A DNA stretch of 64,000 nucleotides from the NCBI RefSeq assembly GCF_900638305.1, contig NZ_LR134506.1:1054001-1118000 (forward strand), in the 5' to 3' direction. This DNA comes from Porphyromonas cangingivalis (lineage in GTDB: Bacteria; Bacteroidota; Bacteroidia; Bacteroidales; Porphyromonadaceae). Shown piece after piece: positions 55,506 through 62,745 of the stretch. Position 1 is the first letter of the stretch, and every line of letters starts with the position of its first letter. Below the pieces are notes generated by a model, which did not search any database, was not told where the DNA came from, and saw nothing but the letters and a program-made list of their open reading frames with translations. Position numbers and translations under genes: made by a program.

Positions 55506-55955
55506 ATGGAAACGAACAAGACCACCGTCAAGATCATCAATAAAAGCCCCCATCCCCTACCCTCCTACGCGACCATTGCATCGGCAGGGATGGATGTCCA
55601 CGCTCATATCACCGAGCCCCTCACCCTCGGACCTCTCGAACGCCAAGCCATCCCCACGGGGCTCTTCGTCGCTCTACCTGCAGGGTATGAGATGCAACTT
55701 CGTCCCCGAAGCGGTTGGGCTCTCAAACACGGTCTCACCCTCCTCAATACCCCCGGGACCATCGATGCCGATTATCGTGGAGAGATCAAGGTCATCCTTG
55801 CCAATGTATCCTCCGAGCCTTTCACCATCCGACCCGGTGATCGCATCTGCCAGATGGTCATCGCACGCTACACTCAGGTAGAATGGGAAGAAGTGGCCGA
55901 ACTTGATGAGACCTCAAGGGGTGCAGGAGGCTTCGGGCATACAGGCAAGAAGTAA
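55506..55955 (+). CDS. dut: Deoxyuridine 5'-triphosphate nucleotidohydrolase (dUTPase)
   Basis: A 149-residue trimeric dUTPase hydrolysing dUTP to dUMP, keeping uracil out of DNA. Motif 1 [11 protein letters not shown], motif 2 [11 protein letters not shown], motif 3 [16 protein letters not shown], motif 4 [10 protein letters not shown] and motif 5 [12 protein letters not shown] are complete. Length is normal. It is third in the uvrA-pcrA-dut run, which joins repair and nucleotide pool control, and is closed by the terminator at 56017-56065. Confidence 0.96.
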   Translation: METNKTTVKIINKSPHPLPSYATIASAGMDVHAHITEPLTLGPLERQAIPTGLFVALPAGYEMQLRPRSGWALKHGLTLLNTPGTIDADYRGEIKVILANVSSEPFTIRPGDRICQMVIARYTQVEWEEVAELDETSRGAGGFGHTGKK

Positions 55956-56016
55956 ACCGACCACCGGGTCATTTATCTTCCCGGTCTGACCTTACACTTT
56001 GATTTCAAGCATACCA

Positions 56017-56065
56017 ATGGGTTGTGTGTCAAGATACTTATTTTGACACACAACCCATTTTTCAT
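56017..56065 (+). terminator. Rho-independent terminator after dut
   Basis: A perfect 16-base inverted repeat (56017-56032 with 56043-56058), followed by TTTTTC. The TATCTTTA just after it (near 56064) is one base off the promoter box and may serve the M48 gene. Confidence 0.8.
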
Positions 56066-56098
56066 ATCTTTAGGCCACAAACCAATCCGTAAAAACCT

Positions 56099-57034
56099 AT
56101 GCAACATCTATCACGACTATACAAGAGTACCAAGCTCTGGGCAACGGCACTCCTCGCGGGCTCCATCCTTGTCGGATGCTCATCCGTTCCCCTCACAGGT
56201 CGCAACAGACTCAACCTCGTCTCCGACAATGTCATCTTGGAAAGCAGTTTCAAACAGTACAACGACTTCATACGCAAGGCTCCCATCTCCAACGATGCCC
56301 GCCAGACCGAACGAGTGCGACGAATAGGCATCAATATCGCCCGTGCGACAGAGTCTTACCTCCGCACGCTGGGGATGGCGGACGAGATCTCGAAGTTCAA
56401 GTGGGAGTTCAACCTCGTCAAATCCGACCAAGTGAATGCTTTCTGCATGCCGGGAGGTAAGATCGTGGTCTACGAAGGGTTGCTCAGATACGCCTCTACC
56501 GACGACGAACTCGCCACCGTGATGTCTCACGAGGTGGCTCATGCCCTTGCCAAACACGCCAACGAGCGTATGAGCCAGCAGATCATGAAGCAGTACGGAG
56601 CTCAAGCCCTCAGCCTTGCTCTCTACGACAAGTCCTTTGCGACACGTCAGATCGCAGGTGTCGTATACGGCCTCGGGAGCGAACTCCTCGTGATGCTTCC
56701 ATACAGCCGTACCCATGAATACGAAGCTGACCGTATAGGCCTCTATCTCATGGCGATCGCAGGATACAACCCCTCAAGTGCCGTGACCTTCTGGCAGAAG
56801 ATGTCGGCAGGCAAAGGTGGAGACAAAGGCTCTGACATCTTCAGCACCCACCCCTCCGATGCCGGTCGTATCAAGGCCATCCAAGAAGAGTTGCCCAAGG
56901 TGGATGCCACCCTCCGTGGCAAAGACACAAAGACTCTACCACAGTCGTCCACTGCCAAACGCCTTCAAAATCAAGAACAAAAAGCCTCTTCCTCCAAGAA
57001 CAAACAAAGAGGCACGATCAAAACACATTATTGA
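56099..57034 (+). CDS. M48-family metalloprotease lipoprotein
   Basis: A 311-residue protein with a signal sequence and lipobox ILVGC (Cys27). The zinc motif is SHEVAHALAKH with HEVAH at residues 144-148, and a third-ligand Glu lies in THEYEADRIGLYLM. FCMPGGKIVVYEGLL precedes it, as in BepA/LoiP-type proteases. These degrade or refold misassembled outer-membrane proteins in the periplasm, and this one is probably membrane-tethered. The C-terminus is basic and low complexity (Lys/Gln/Ser). Single gene between two terminators. Confidence 0.92.
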   Translation: MQHLSRLYKSTKLWATALLAGSILVGCSSVPLTGRNRLNLVSDNVILESSFKQYNDFIRKAPISNDARQTERVRRIGINIARATESYLRTLGMADEISKFKWEFNLVKSDQVNAFCMPGGKIVVYEGLLRYASTDDELATVMSHEVAHALAKHANERMSQQIMKQYGAQALSLALYDKSFATRQIAGVVYGLGSELLVMLPYSRTHEYEADRIGLYLMAIAGYNPSSAVTFWQKMSAGKGGDKGSDIFSTHPSDAGRIKAIQEELPKVDATLRGKDTKTLPQSSTAKRLQNQEQKASSSKNKQRGTIKTHY

Positions 57035-57060
57035 GGTATAAGACCCTCGCCCGACATAAG

Positions 57061-57103
57061 AAGGGGCTACATCAGGACCAACTCCCGATGTAGCCCCTTT
57101 TGT
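57061..57103 (+). terminator. Rho-independent terminator after the M48 gene
   Basis: A perfect 13-base inverted repeat AAGGGGCTACATC (57061-57073) with GATGTAGCCCCTT (57087-57099), then TTGTG. Confidence 0.8.
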
Positions 57104-57170
57104 GTTCTTGCAACCACCACCCCGCCACCTCATCCTCACACCTTCACGACTTCGGGACATTCTTTCAGAC

Positions 57171-57209
57171 GACAGAATGTATTCTGTCTCGCGACAGAAA
57201 GTTTTCTGT
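57171..57209. repeat. Intergenic palindromic repeat, copy 4
   Basis: GACAGAAT-gt-ATTCTGTC (57171-57188), then ACAGAAA-gt-TTTCTGT (57194-57209), then GACAGAAAA (57214 onward). Three half or whole sites at a spacing of about 21 bases. The preceding ACATTCTTTC is also present before copy 1. Confidence 0.8.
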
Positions 57210-57319
57210 TGCCTGACAGAAAACTCCCCGTAAGATAACAAAATAAGATAAAGTCAAACAAAAAAACTCTGCCTCCAAAAAGAAAGGGCAAAGCATGACA
57301 AACATTGGGCAGATGATGT

Positions 57320-57327
57320 TATCTTTG
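57320..57327 (+). promoter_or_regulatory. Promoter -7 box of the nitroreductase-to-Maf gene run
   Basis: TATCTTTG, exact TAnnTTTG match, 69-108 bases upstream of the candidate start codons. No TTG at standard spacing. Confidence 0.5.
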
Positions 57328-57434
57328 TGAATAGGGGAAGTTGCGGATAGTTGCCAAAGGCTTGTAACACCTACCGACACCCGATACCGAGGACTATGAC
57401 ATTGCTCCGTGAGCAACGATATTTTTTTACTGAT

Positions 57435-57977
57435 ATGTCACACATCAACTTCATCAGCAGCAAGCGAAGGACGGTAAGGACGTTTTTGGAGGCCTCGATC
57501 GAGGCTGAGGATCTAAGGGACATCTTGGAGACAGCTCTGAAGGCACCTACTTCACGCAACCGTCGTGCCACCCATTTCGTCGTCATCGAAGACAAGGAGC
57601 GACTCGATCGTCTCTCCCGATGCAAGCCTTCGGGTGCCGATCCCATCCGTGCCGGCTCACTTGCCATCGCTGTATGTGCCGATACGACGAGGGCTGCCCG
57701 ACCTTATATCGACTGCGCCATAGCCGCATCCTATATACAACTGGCAGTGACCGATCTTGACTTGGGCTCGTGCTGGGTGCATGTGCACGACTCGATGGGG
57801 GCAGAGGAGGTCGTCCGTGCCGAACTTGGACTTCCTCCCACGAGCGCAGTCCTCTGTATCATCGCCATAGGCTTGCCGAAGGATGAAGATCTTGACCCAC
57901 GCAAAGAGGATATAGAGTGGGAAAGAGTGTTTATCGAAACGTTTGAAGATCGCAATACCGTCTCCACCAATGAATAA
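57435..57977 (+). CDS. Nitroreductase-family flavoprotein
   Basis: 180 residues from the ATG at 57435. SKRRTVRTFL and ALKAPTSRNRRATHFVVIED are the FMN-binding N-terminal motifs; LDLGSCWVHVHDS and LPPTSAVLCIIAIGLPKDED are the later family blocks. It reduces nitro compounds, quinones or similar acceptors with NAD(P)H; the physiological substrate is unknown. An ATG at 57396 would add 13 residues and is possible. Its last codons overlap the start of the next gene by 8 bases. Confidence 0.85.
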   Translation: MSHINFISSKRRTVRTFLEASIEAEDLRDILETALKAPTSRNRRATHFVVIEDKERLDRLSRCKPSGADPIRAGSLAIAVCADTTRAARPYIDCAIAASYIQLAVTDLDLGSCWVHVHDSMGAEEVVRAELGLPPTSAVLCIIAIGLPKDEDLDPRKEDIEWERVFIETFEDRNTVSTNE

Positions 57978-58782
57978 CAGTCGTACCTTCATCACTATCG
58001 GCAGTGGCAGTGTTGCCACCCATCTCTCGAAGGCTCTTGTGGTTTCGGGGATGTCGTGTCGGGGGGTGTATAGCCGTACGAAAGCCCATGCGGAGGAGTT
58101 GGCTCGGGCTCTGGGTAGTAAGTGTCTGGCTTCTGTCGATGAGGCTTGGGAGAGTGATGTGGACTTTGTCCTCCTTGCCGTGAGTGACAATGCCCTTGTC
58201 CGACTTTCGGAAGAGATGTCTGACGGCCGTGCCATCGCTCCTATTGTCCTTCATACCTCGGGCGCCACACCGATGGATGTCCTTCAAAGGGCGAAGGATC
58301 ATGGAGTGCTGTATCCGCTCCAGACCTTCAGCAAAGAGAGGGAGCTCACCGTCTCGGACATTCCCCTCTTCCTCGAAGCATCTTCATCTCGTAGCAGAGT
58401 GATGCTGGAGGAGATCGCCCACGCCTTGGGGACAAAGCAAATCACCTTCTGCAACAGTCTACAGCGGAGGTACCTGCACGTGGCTGCTGTCTTTGCGTGC
58501 AACTTTGTCAATCATATGTATGCCTCTGCCTACGAGGTCATGGATATGGGCGACTTGCCACCCGAAACCCTTATACCTCTTATGAGGGAGACCCTAAACA
58601 AACTAAACACGATGTCACCGACAGCCGGTCAGACAGGCCCTGCGGTTCGTGGTGACAGTGCAACGATAGAGAGACATCTCGAACTCCTACAGAATCGCTC
58701 CGACCTCAGTCTCTTATACACGGAGGTCAGTCGATCGATCACCGACAAGTATAGCAAACACAATAGAGATAAAGGATTATGA
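57970..58782 (+). CDS. DUF2520 / Rossmann-fold oxidoreductase-like protein
   Basis: 270 residues from the ATG at 57970. The N-terminal NAD(P)-binding Rossmann domain has FITIGSGSVATHLSKAL (GxGxxA-type loop), and the C-terminal helical DUF2520 domain has LYPLQTFSKER and RRYLHVAAVFACNFVNHMY. It resembles F420-dependent NADP reductases and pyrroline carboxylate reductase-like folds, but the reaction is not known. Tightly packed: 8-base overlap upstream and ATGA overlap with the following phosphatase. Such linkage to KdsC-like and Maf genes is a common Bacteroidetes order. Confidence 0.82.
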   Translation: MNNSRTFITIGSGSVATHLSKALVVSGMSCRGVYSRTKAHAEELARALGSKCLASVDEAWESDVDFVLLAVSDNALVRLSEEMSDGRAIAPIVLHTSGATPMDVLQRAKDHGVLYPLQTFSKERELTVSDIPLFLEASSSRSRVMLEEIAHALGTKQITFCNSLQRRYLHVAAVFACNFVNHMYASAYEVMDMGDLPPETLIPLMRETLNKLNTMSPTAGQTGPAVRGDSATIERHLELLQNRSDLSLLYTEVSRSITDKYSKHNRDKGL

Positions 58783-59300
58783 GCAAGGTCAGTATAGATA
58801 TTTCGACATTCGAAGCCGTCATCTTCGACGTCGATGGCGTACTTTCGCAAATCACCATACCGATGGGACCTGATGGTGTCCCTCAGCGTACGGTCAATGT
58901 CCGAGACGGATATGCCATCAAGACGGCCATAGAGAAAGGGATCGTCGTGGGTATCATCACAGGGGGCTACTCTGAAAACCTTCCCAAACGTTACGAGAGC
59001 CTCGGTATGAAGCACATCTATATGAAGGTGCCTTATAAGATAGAGGCTTTGAGAGATTTTATCTCAAGGACAGGTATATCGGCAGAGAAGATCATCTACG
59101 TGGGCGATGACCTCCCCGACATCGAGGTGATGCAGTACTGCGGATTCAGCGTGGCTCCGGCAGACGCTGCACCCGAGGTCAAGGCCATAGCAAAATACAT
59201 CTCCCCCGTCTGCGGAGGGATGGGTGTGGCCAGAGATATCCTTGAGGAACTTCTGAAGGTGAAGCACCTCTGGATGAACGAAGCTGCTTTCGGTTGGTAA
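58779..59300 (+). CDS. KdsC/YrbI-like HAD phosphatase
   Basis: A 173-residue capless HAD (C0) phosphatase. Motif I is VIFDVDGVLSQ (Asp17 and Asp19), motif II GIITGGYSENL, motif III/IV IIYVGDDLPDIEVMQYCG. The family includes KDO 8-phosphate phosphatase, which makes the LPS inner-core sugar. The usual GGxGAxRE C-terminal signature appears as CGGMGVARDI. The sequence is close enough for a KdsC guess, but no kds genes are adjacent. ATG overlaps the previous stop. Confidence 0.8.
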   Translation: MSKVSIDISTFEAVIFDVDGVLSQITIPMGPDGVPQRTVNVRDGYAIKTAIEKGIVVGIITGGYSENLPKRYESLGMKHIYMKVPYKIEALRDFISRTGISAEKIIYVGDDLPDIEVMQYCGFSVAPADAAPEVKAIAKYISPVCGGMGVARDILEELLKVKHLWMNEAAFGW

Positions 59301-59314
59301 CGAACAATAAAGAC

Positions 59315-59929
59315 ATGGCGCAAAGCATGGAAGCTCCCATAAATGCCCTCCTTGGCAATCGGAGAGTCGTTCTCGGCTCACAGTCCCCTCGTCGGATACA
59401 ACTCCTTGGCGAACTCGGTCTGCACATCACGGTGCGTCCGTCAGAGGTCGAAGAAGTCTATCCCGAAAGTTTGCCGATAGAGGAAGTGGCACCCTTCTTG
59501 TCTCGCCTCAAAGCAGACAGCCTACGCCCTTCACTGAGCGACGAGGAGATCCTGATCACGGCAGACACGGTGGTGCTGCTTGAGGGCGAACTCCTTGGCA
59601 AGCCCACCGACCTGGATCATGCCCGAGACTTCCTCCATCGACTGAGTGGCAAGATAAATACGGTCATCACAGGCTACACCATCATGGATGCCCACGGCAA
59701 GGTCATTGCCGGACAAGCAGTGAGCAAAATCAAATTTGCCCCTCTTGAGGAGAGTGAGATCGAATACTACATCCGCAGGTGCGAGGTCTTGGACAAGGCC
59801 GGAGCTTATGGGGTACAGGACTGGATAGGCCTCATTGCCGTGGAAGACATACAAGGCTCGTACAACAACATCATAGGACTGCCGACGGCTCTCATATATA
59901 GAGACCTCAAAGCTTTCTTGTCGAAATAA
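59315..59929 (+). CDS. maf: Maf-family nucleoside triphosphate pyrophosphatase
   Basis: 204 residues from the ATG at 59315; a TTG at 59294 would add seven. RVVLGSQSPRRIQLLGELG is the N-terminal Maf signature, ITADTVVLLEGELLGKPTD carries the catalytic Asp, and AGAYGVQDWIGLIAVEDIQGSYNNIIGLP is the C-terminal block (shortened here in my reading to its core GSYNNIIGLP). These enzymes hydrolyse non-canonical or modified NTPs (dTTP/UTP type in the YhdE group). It closes the overlapping four-gene run, and fbp follows after 39 bases. Confidence 0.92.
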   Translation: MAQSMEAPINALLGNRRVVLGSQSPRRIQLLGELGLHITVRPSEVEEVYPESLPIEEVAPFLSRLKADSLRPSLSDEEILITADTVVLLEGELLGKPTDLDHARDFLHRLSGKINTVITGYTIMDAHGKVIAGQAVSKIKFAPLEESEIEYYIRRCEVLDKAGAYGVQDWIGLIAVEDIQGSYNNIIGLPTALIYRDLKAFLSK

Positions 59930-59968
59930 CATAAACAATCGGACTAACAATAAAATAATACTACATAT

Positions 59969-61939
59969 ATGGCTCAAAAGAAATACGACAAAGAGTACTT
60001 GAAGTTGCTGGCCAAGCAGTTCCCCTCTGCCACAGCAGCAGCAACAGAGATCATCAACCTTAAAGCGATCCTAAGCCTGCCCAAGGGGACAGAGCACTTC
60101 TTGGCAGACATTCATGGAGAAGATGAAGCCTTCAGACATGTCTTGCAGAATGCTTCAGGCAGTATCCGTCGCAAGGTGGATGAGATATTCGGGACCTCTG
60201 TACGTCAGGAAGAGAAGCGAGAGCTATGTACCCTGATCTACTACCCCAACGAGATCATGGACATCATCCGTAAGCGTGAAAGCAACATCGAGGACTGGTA
60301 CATGGTGATCCTCAACCAGTTGGTGCAGGTGTGTCGCAAGGTGGGTGAGAAGTACACACGTAGCAAGGTGCGCAAGGCCTTGCCCTCGAAGTACAGTTAT
60401 ATCATCCAAGAGCTTCTGCACGAAGATGCCACAAACACGCACAAAACGATGTACTATCAAAGCATCTTCAACACGATCATCCAGACAGGCAAAGCGGAAG
60501 ACTTCATCGCTGCAATATGTAAGACCATCAAGCGTCTCGTCATCGACAAGCTCCACATCGTGGGAGATATCTATGACCGTGGCCCTGGGGCTCATCACAT
60601 CATGGACACCCTCGATGGGTATCACAACTGGGATATGCAGTGGGGCAACCACGACATGGTATGGATGGGGGCGGCTTGTGGCAACGCGGCTTCGATGGCA
60701 AATGTCATGCGTATCTCTTTGCGTTATGCCAATCTCAACACCATCGAAGAGGGCTATGGCATCAACCTCCTACCCCTTGCTCGTTTTGCCATGAAGGTCT
60801 ATGCGGATGATCCTTGTACGGTCTTCATGCCTAAGTTGGCCACTGCCGACCGTGTCTATGATGAGGGTAGTGTGTACCTACTGGCTCAGATGCACAAAGC
60901 GATCTCCATCATGCAATTCAAGCTTGAGTATCAGATCATCAAGAGACATCCGGAGTACAAGATGGAAGGACGCAACCTCCTCCATCTCATCGATAAGGAA
61001 GCCGGCACGATCACCCTCCCTTCGGGTAAAACTTATCCTCTCTTGGACAAGAACTTCCCGACCATAGATCCGAAAGACCCATATACCCTCACAGCAGAGG
61101 AGCAAGAGGTGGTGGATCGCCTGATGGAGTGCTTCCGTCGCAGCGAGAAGCTCCAGCACCATATCGGTCTGATGTACAAGTACGGCAGCATGTTCTTGGC
61201 GACAAATGACAACCTCCTCTATCACGCTTCGGTACCCCTTAACGAGGATAGGAGCTTCAAAGAGGTGGAGATCGAGGGCAAAAGATATGCCGGAAAAGCG
61301 TTGTACGAAAAAATAGACAGCCTCGTCCGTGAAGCTCATGTGGGCAGAAAACGCAAAGCCCCCAAGAGCAAGACTCAGTCGGCAATAGACTTCATGTGGT
61401 ATCTGTGGTGTGGACCGGACTCTCCGCTCTTTGACAAAGATGCAATGACGACACTGGAGCGTTATTTCATCGAAGACAAAGAGACCCACAAAGAAAACAA
61501 GGGGTACTACTTCGTCTACCGTAAGGAGGAAGAAATGTGCATCAGGATCCTCCAGGAGTTTGGACTCGCAGGACCTGACTGTCACATCATCAACGGACAC
61601 GTACCGGTCAAAGCGATCAAAGGCGAACTGCCGATACAAGCCAATGGTCGTATGATGCTCATCGATGGAGGCTTCAGCCATGCCTACCAAAAAAGCACGG
61701 GTATAGCCGGATATACACTTATCTACAACTCTCACGGTTTGCACCTGGTACAGCACGAACCGTTCAGTTCGACCCAAGAGGCTATCGAAAACATGGATGA
61801 CATCCAAAGCTCTACTGTCGTCAAGACGAGCAGCAGCCACCGCATCCTCGTCGCTGATACGGACAATGGAAAGATACTCCAAAGCGAGGTCGATGCTCTA
61901 CAAGCCCTGCTCGAAGCCTACAAATACGGCAAGATCTAA
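59969..61939 (+). CDS. fbp: Fructose-1,6-bisphosphatase class III
   Basis: A 656-residue gluconeogenic enzyme of the class III (Firmicutes/Bacteroidetes) type, unrelated to classes I and II. The calcineurin-like metallophosphatase core shows LADIHGEDEAFRHVL, HIVGDIYDRGPGAHHIMD and WGNHDMVWMGAACG, and the later HIINGHVPVKAIKGE and IDGGFSHAYQ complete the metal site. Length is normal for the family. It opposes the PfkA encoded at 22.7 kb. Closed by a strong terminator at 61964-62002. Confidence 0.96.
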   Translation: MAQKKYDKEYLKLLAKQFPSATAAATEIINLKAILSLPKGTEHFLADIHGEDEAFRHVLQNASGSIRRKVDEIFGTSVRQEEKRELCTLIYYPNEIMDIIRKRESNIEDWYMVILNQLVQVCRKVGEKYTRSKVRKALPSKYSYIIQELLHEDATNTHKTMYYQSIFNTIIQTGKAEDFIAAICKTIKRLVIDKLHIVGDIYDRGPGAHHIMDTLDGYHNWDMQWGNHDMVWMGAACGNAASMANVMRISLRYANLNTIEEGYGINLLPLARFAMKVYADDPCTVFMPKLATADRVYDEGSVYLLAQMHKAISIMQFKLEYQIIKRHPEYKMEGRNLLHLIDKEAGTITLPSGKTYPLLDKNFPTIDPKDPYTLTAEEQEVVDRLMECFRRSEKLQHHIGLMYKYGSMFLATNDNLLYHASVPLNEDRSFKEVEIEGKRYAGKALYEKIDSLVREAHVGRKRKAPKSKTQSAIDFMWYLWCGPDSPLFDKDAMTTLERYFIEDKETHKENKGYYFVYRKEEEMCIRILQEFGLAGPDCHIINGHVPVKAIKGELPIQANGRMMLIDGGFSHAYQKSTGIAGYTLIYNSHGLHLVQHEPFSSTQEAIENMDDIQSSTVVKTSSSHRILVADTDNGKILQSEVDALQALLEAYKYGKI

Positions 61940-61963
61940 TCAAATAGGTATATAGGTACCACA

Positions 61964-62002
61964 AAAAAGGTCTCATCGATGACATATCGATGAGACCTTT
62001 TT
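61964..62002 (+). terminator. Rho-independent terminator after fbp
   Basis: A perfect 17-base inverted repeat (61964-61980 with 61986-62002), A-run on the left and T-run on the right. Confidence 0.9.
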
Positions 62003-62125
62003 ATGATCTGAATAATAGACACTTACAAAAACAAAACACTCATAATAGGTAGAAAAAAACAAAAAAATAAGGGATGTCACCCCATTTTTTATACCTACTT
62101 ATAGGTATATATTGAAATTATGCAG

Positions 62126-62133
62126 TATATTTG
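62126..62133 (+). promoter_or_regulatory. Promoter -7 box of the ferredoxin gene
   Basis: TATATTTG, exact TAnnTTTG match 81 bases before the ATG. The region just upstream repeats ATAGGTATAT, also seen near 61944-61953, after the fbp stop. Confidence 0.5.
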
Positions 62134-62213
62134 CAGTGTAATTAGGGGATGATGCTCATCTCTACTTGGATTTGAAATTAACAAAACAAACAACTCATAA
62201 ACTCATTATTATT

Positions 62214-62381
62214 ATGGCACACGTAATTTCTGACAGCTGTGTAGCATGCGGATCTTGTATCGACGAATGTCCAGTATCTGCAATCTCTGAAGGTGATATC
62301 TATGTAATCGACGCTGATGCTTGCATCGACTGCGGTGCATGCGCAGGTGCATGTCCTTCTGATGCTATCTCAGCTCAATAA
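62214..62381 (+). CDS. 2[4Fe-4S] ferredoxin
   Basis: A 55-residue clostridial-type ferredoxin, MAHVISDSCVACGSCIDECP at the start. Two C-x2-C-x2-C-x3-C-P clusters, one in each half (CVACGSCIDECP and CIDCGACAGACP), bind two cubane clusters for low-potential electron transfer, for example with pyruvate:ferredoxin oxidoreductase. The start is the ATG at 62214; an in-frame TTG further up is part of the leader. Monocistronic, with its own promoter and terminator, as expected for an abundant anaerobic electron carrier. Confidence 0.95.
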   Translation: MAHVISDSCVACGSCIDECPVSAISEGDIYVIDADACIDCGACAGACPSDAISAQ

Positions 62382-62745
62382 GACAACGCAAAAAGGATAT
62401 TAAAGAAACACTCATTCTTTCGAGGAGCGATGGATCTCAGATCCGTCGCTCCTTTTTTATACGGCCACCTGGAGTTACTTCTTAAAGAACAGAAAGCCCT
62501 TCTGCACGTGCGACATAAAGAACTATAAGATCTCCTCCTAAAAACGAATACAACCGGCTGTATATGTTCAATCTACCATAATCGACCAAGTAAATCTCAT
62601 AGCTAAAGGCATACACATCAACAAAAACAGAACCACCCCAACTCATATACATCATTAGACATGAATATATGAGCAGGGGCAAGTCTGTCCTATTGCATAT
62701 CAGAGGTTATCCGACCATTATGGTTTACACAAGACTCTAAAAAAA
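62382..62745. other. Gene-free spacer, 364 bp
   Basis: Holds the ferredoxin terminator (62424-62458) and then about 290 bases with no convincing gene. A 66-codon minus-strand frame (62482-62682) has no domain, signal or clear start context. Confidence 0.5.
62424..62458 (+). terminator. Rho-independent terminator after the ferredoxin gene
   Basis: GGAGCGATGGATC (62424-62436) pairs with GATCCGTCGCTCC (62440-62452) with one mismatch, followed by six T. Confidence 0.85.

Larger units (their letters stand above)
57104..57434. other. Intergenic region with repeat copy and promoter box, 331 bp
   Basis: Contains the best-preserved palindromic repeat (57171-57209), a third half-site near 57214 and a TATCTTTG promoter box at 57320-57327. 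In-frame TTG (57351) and ATG (57396) codons upstream of the nitroreductase start fall in this stretch, so the true start could extend into it. No other gene is visible. Confidence 0.5.

Noticed and set aside
62482-62682. 66-codon minus-strand frame after the ferredoxin gene
   Set aside because: No domain or conserved feature; lies in a spacer between a terminator and a separate gene.
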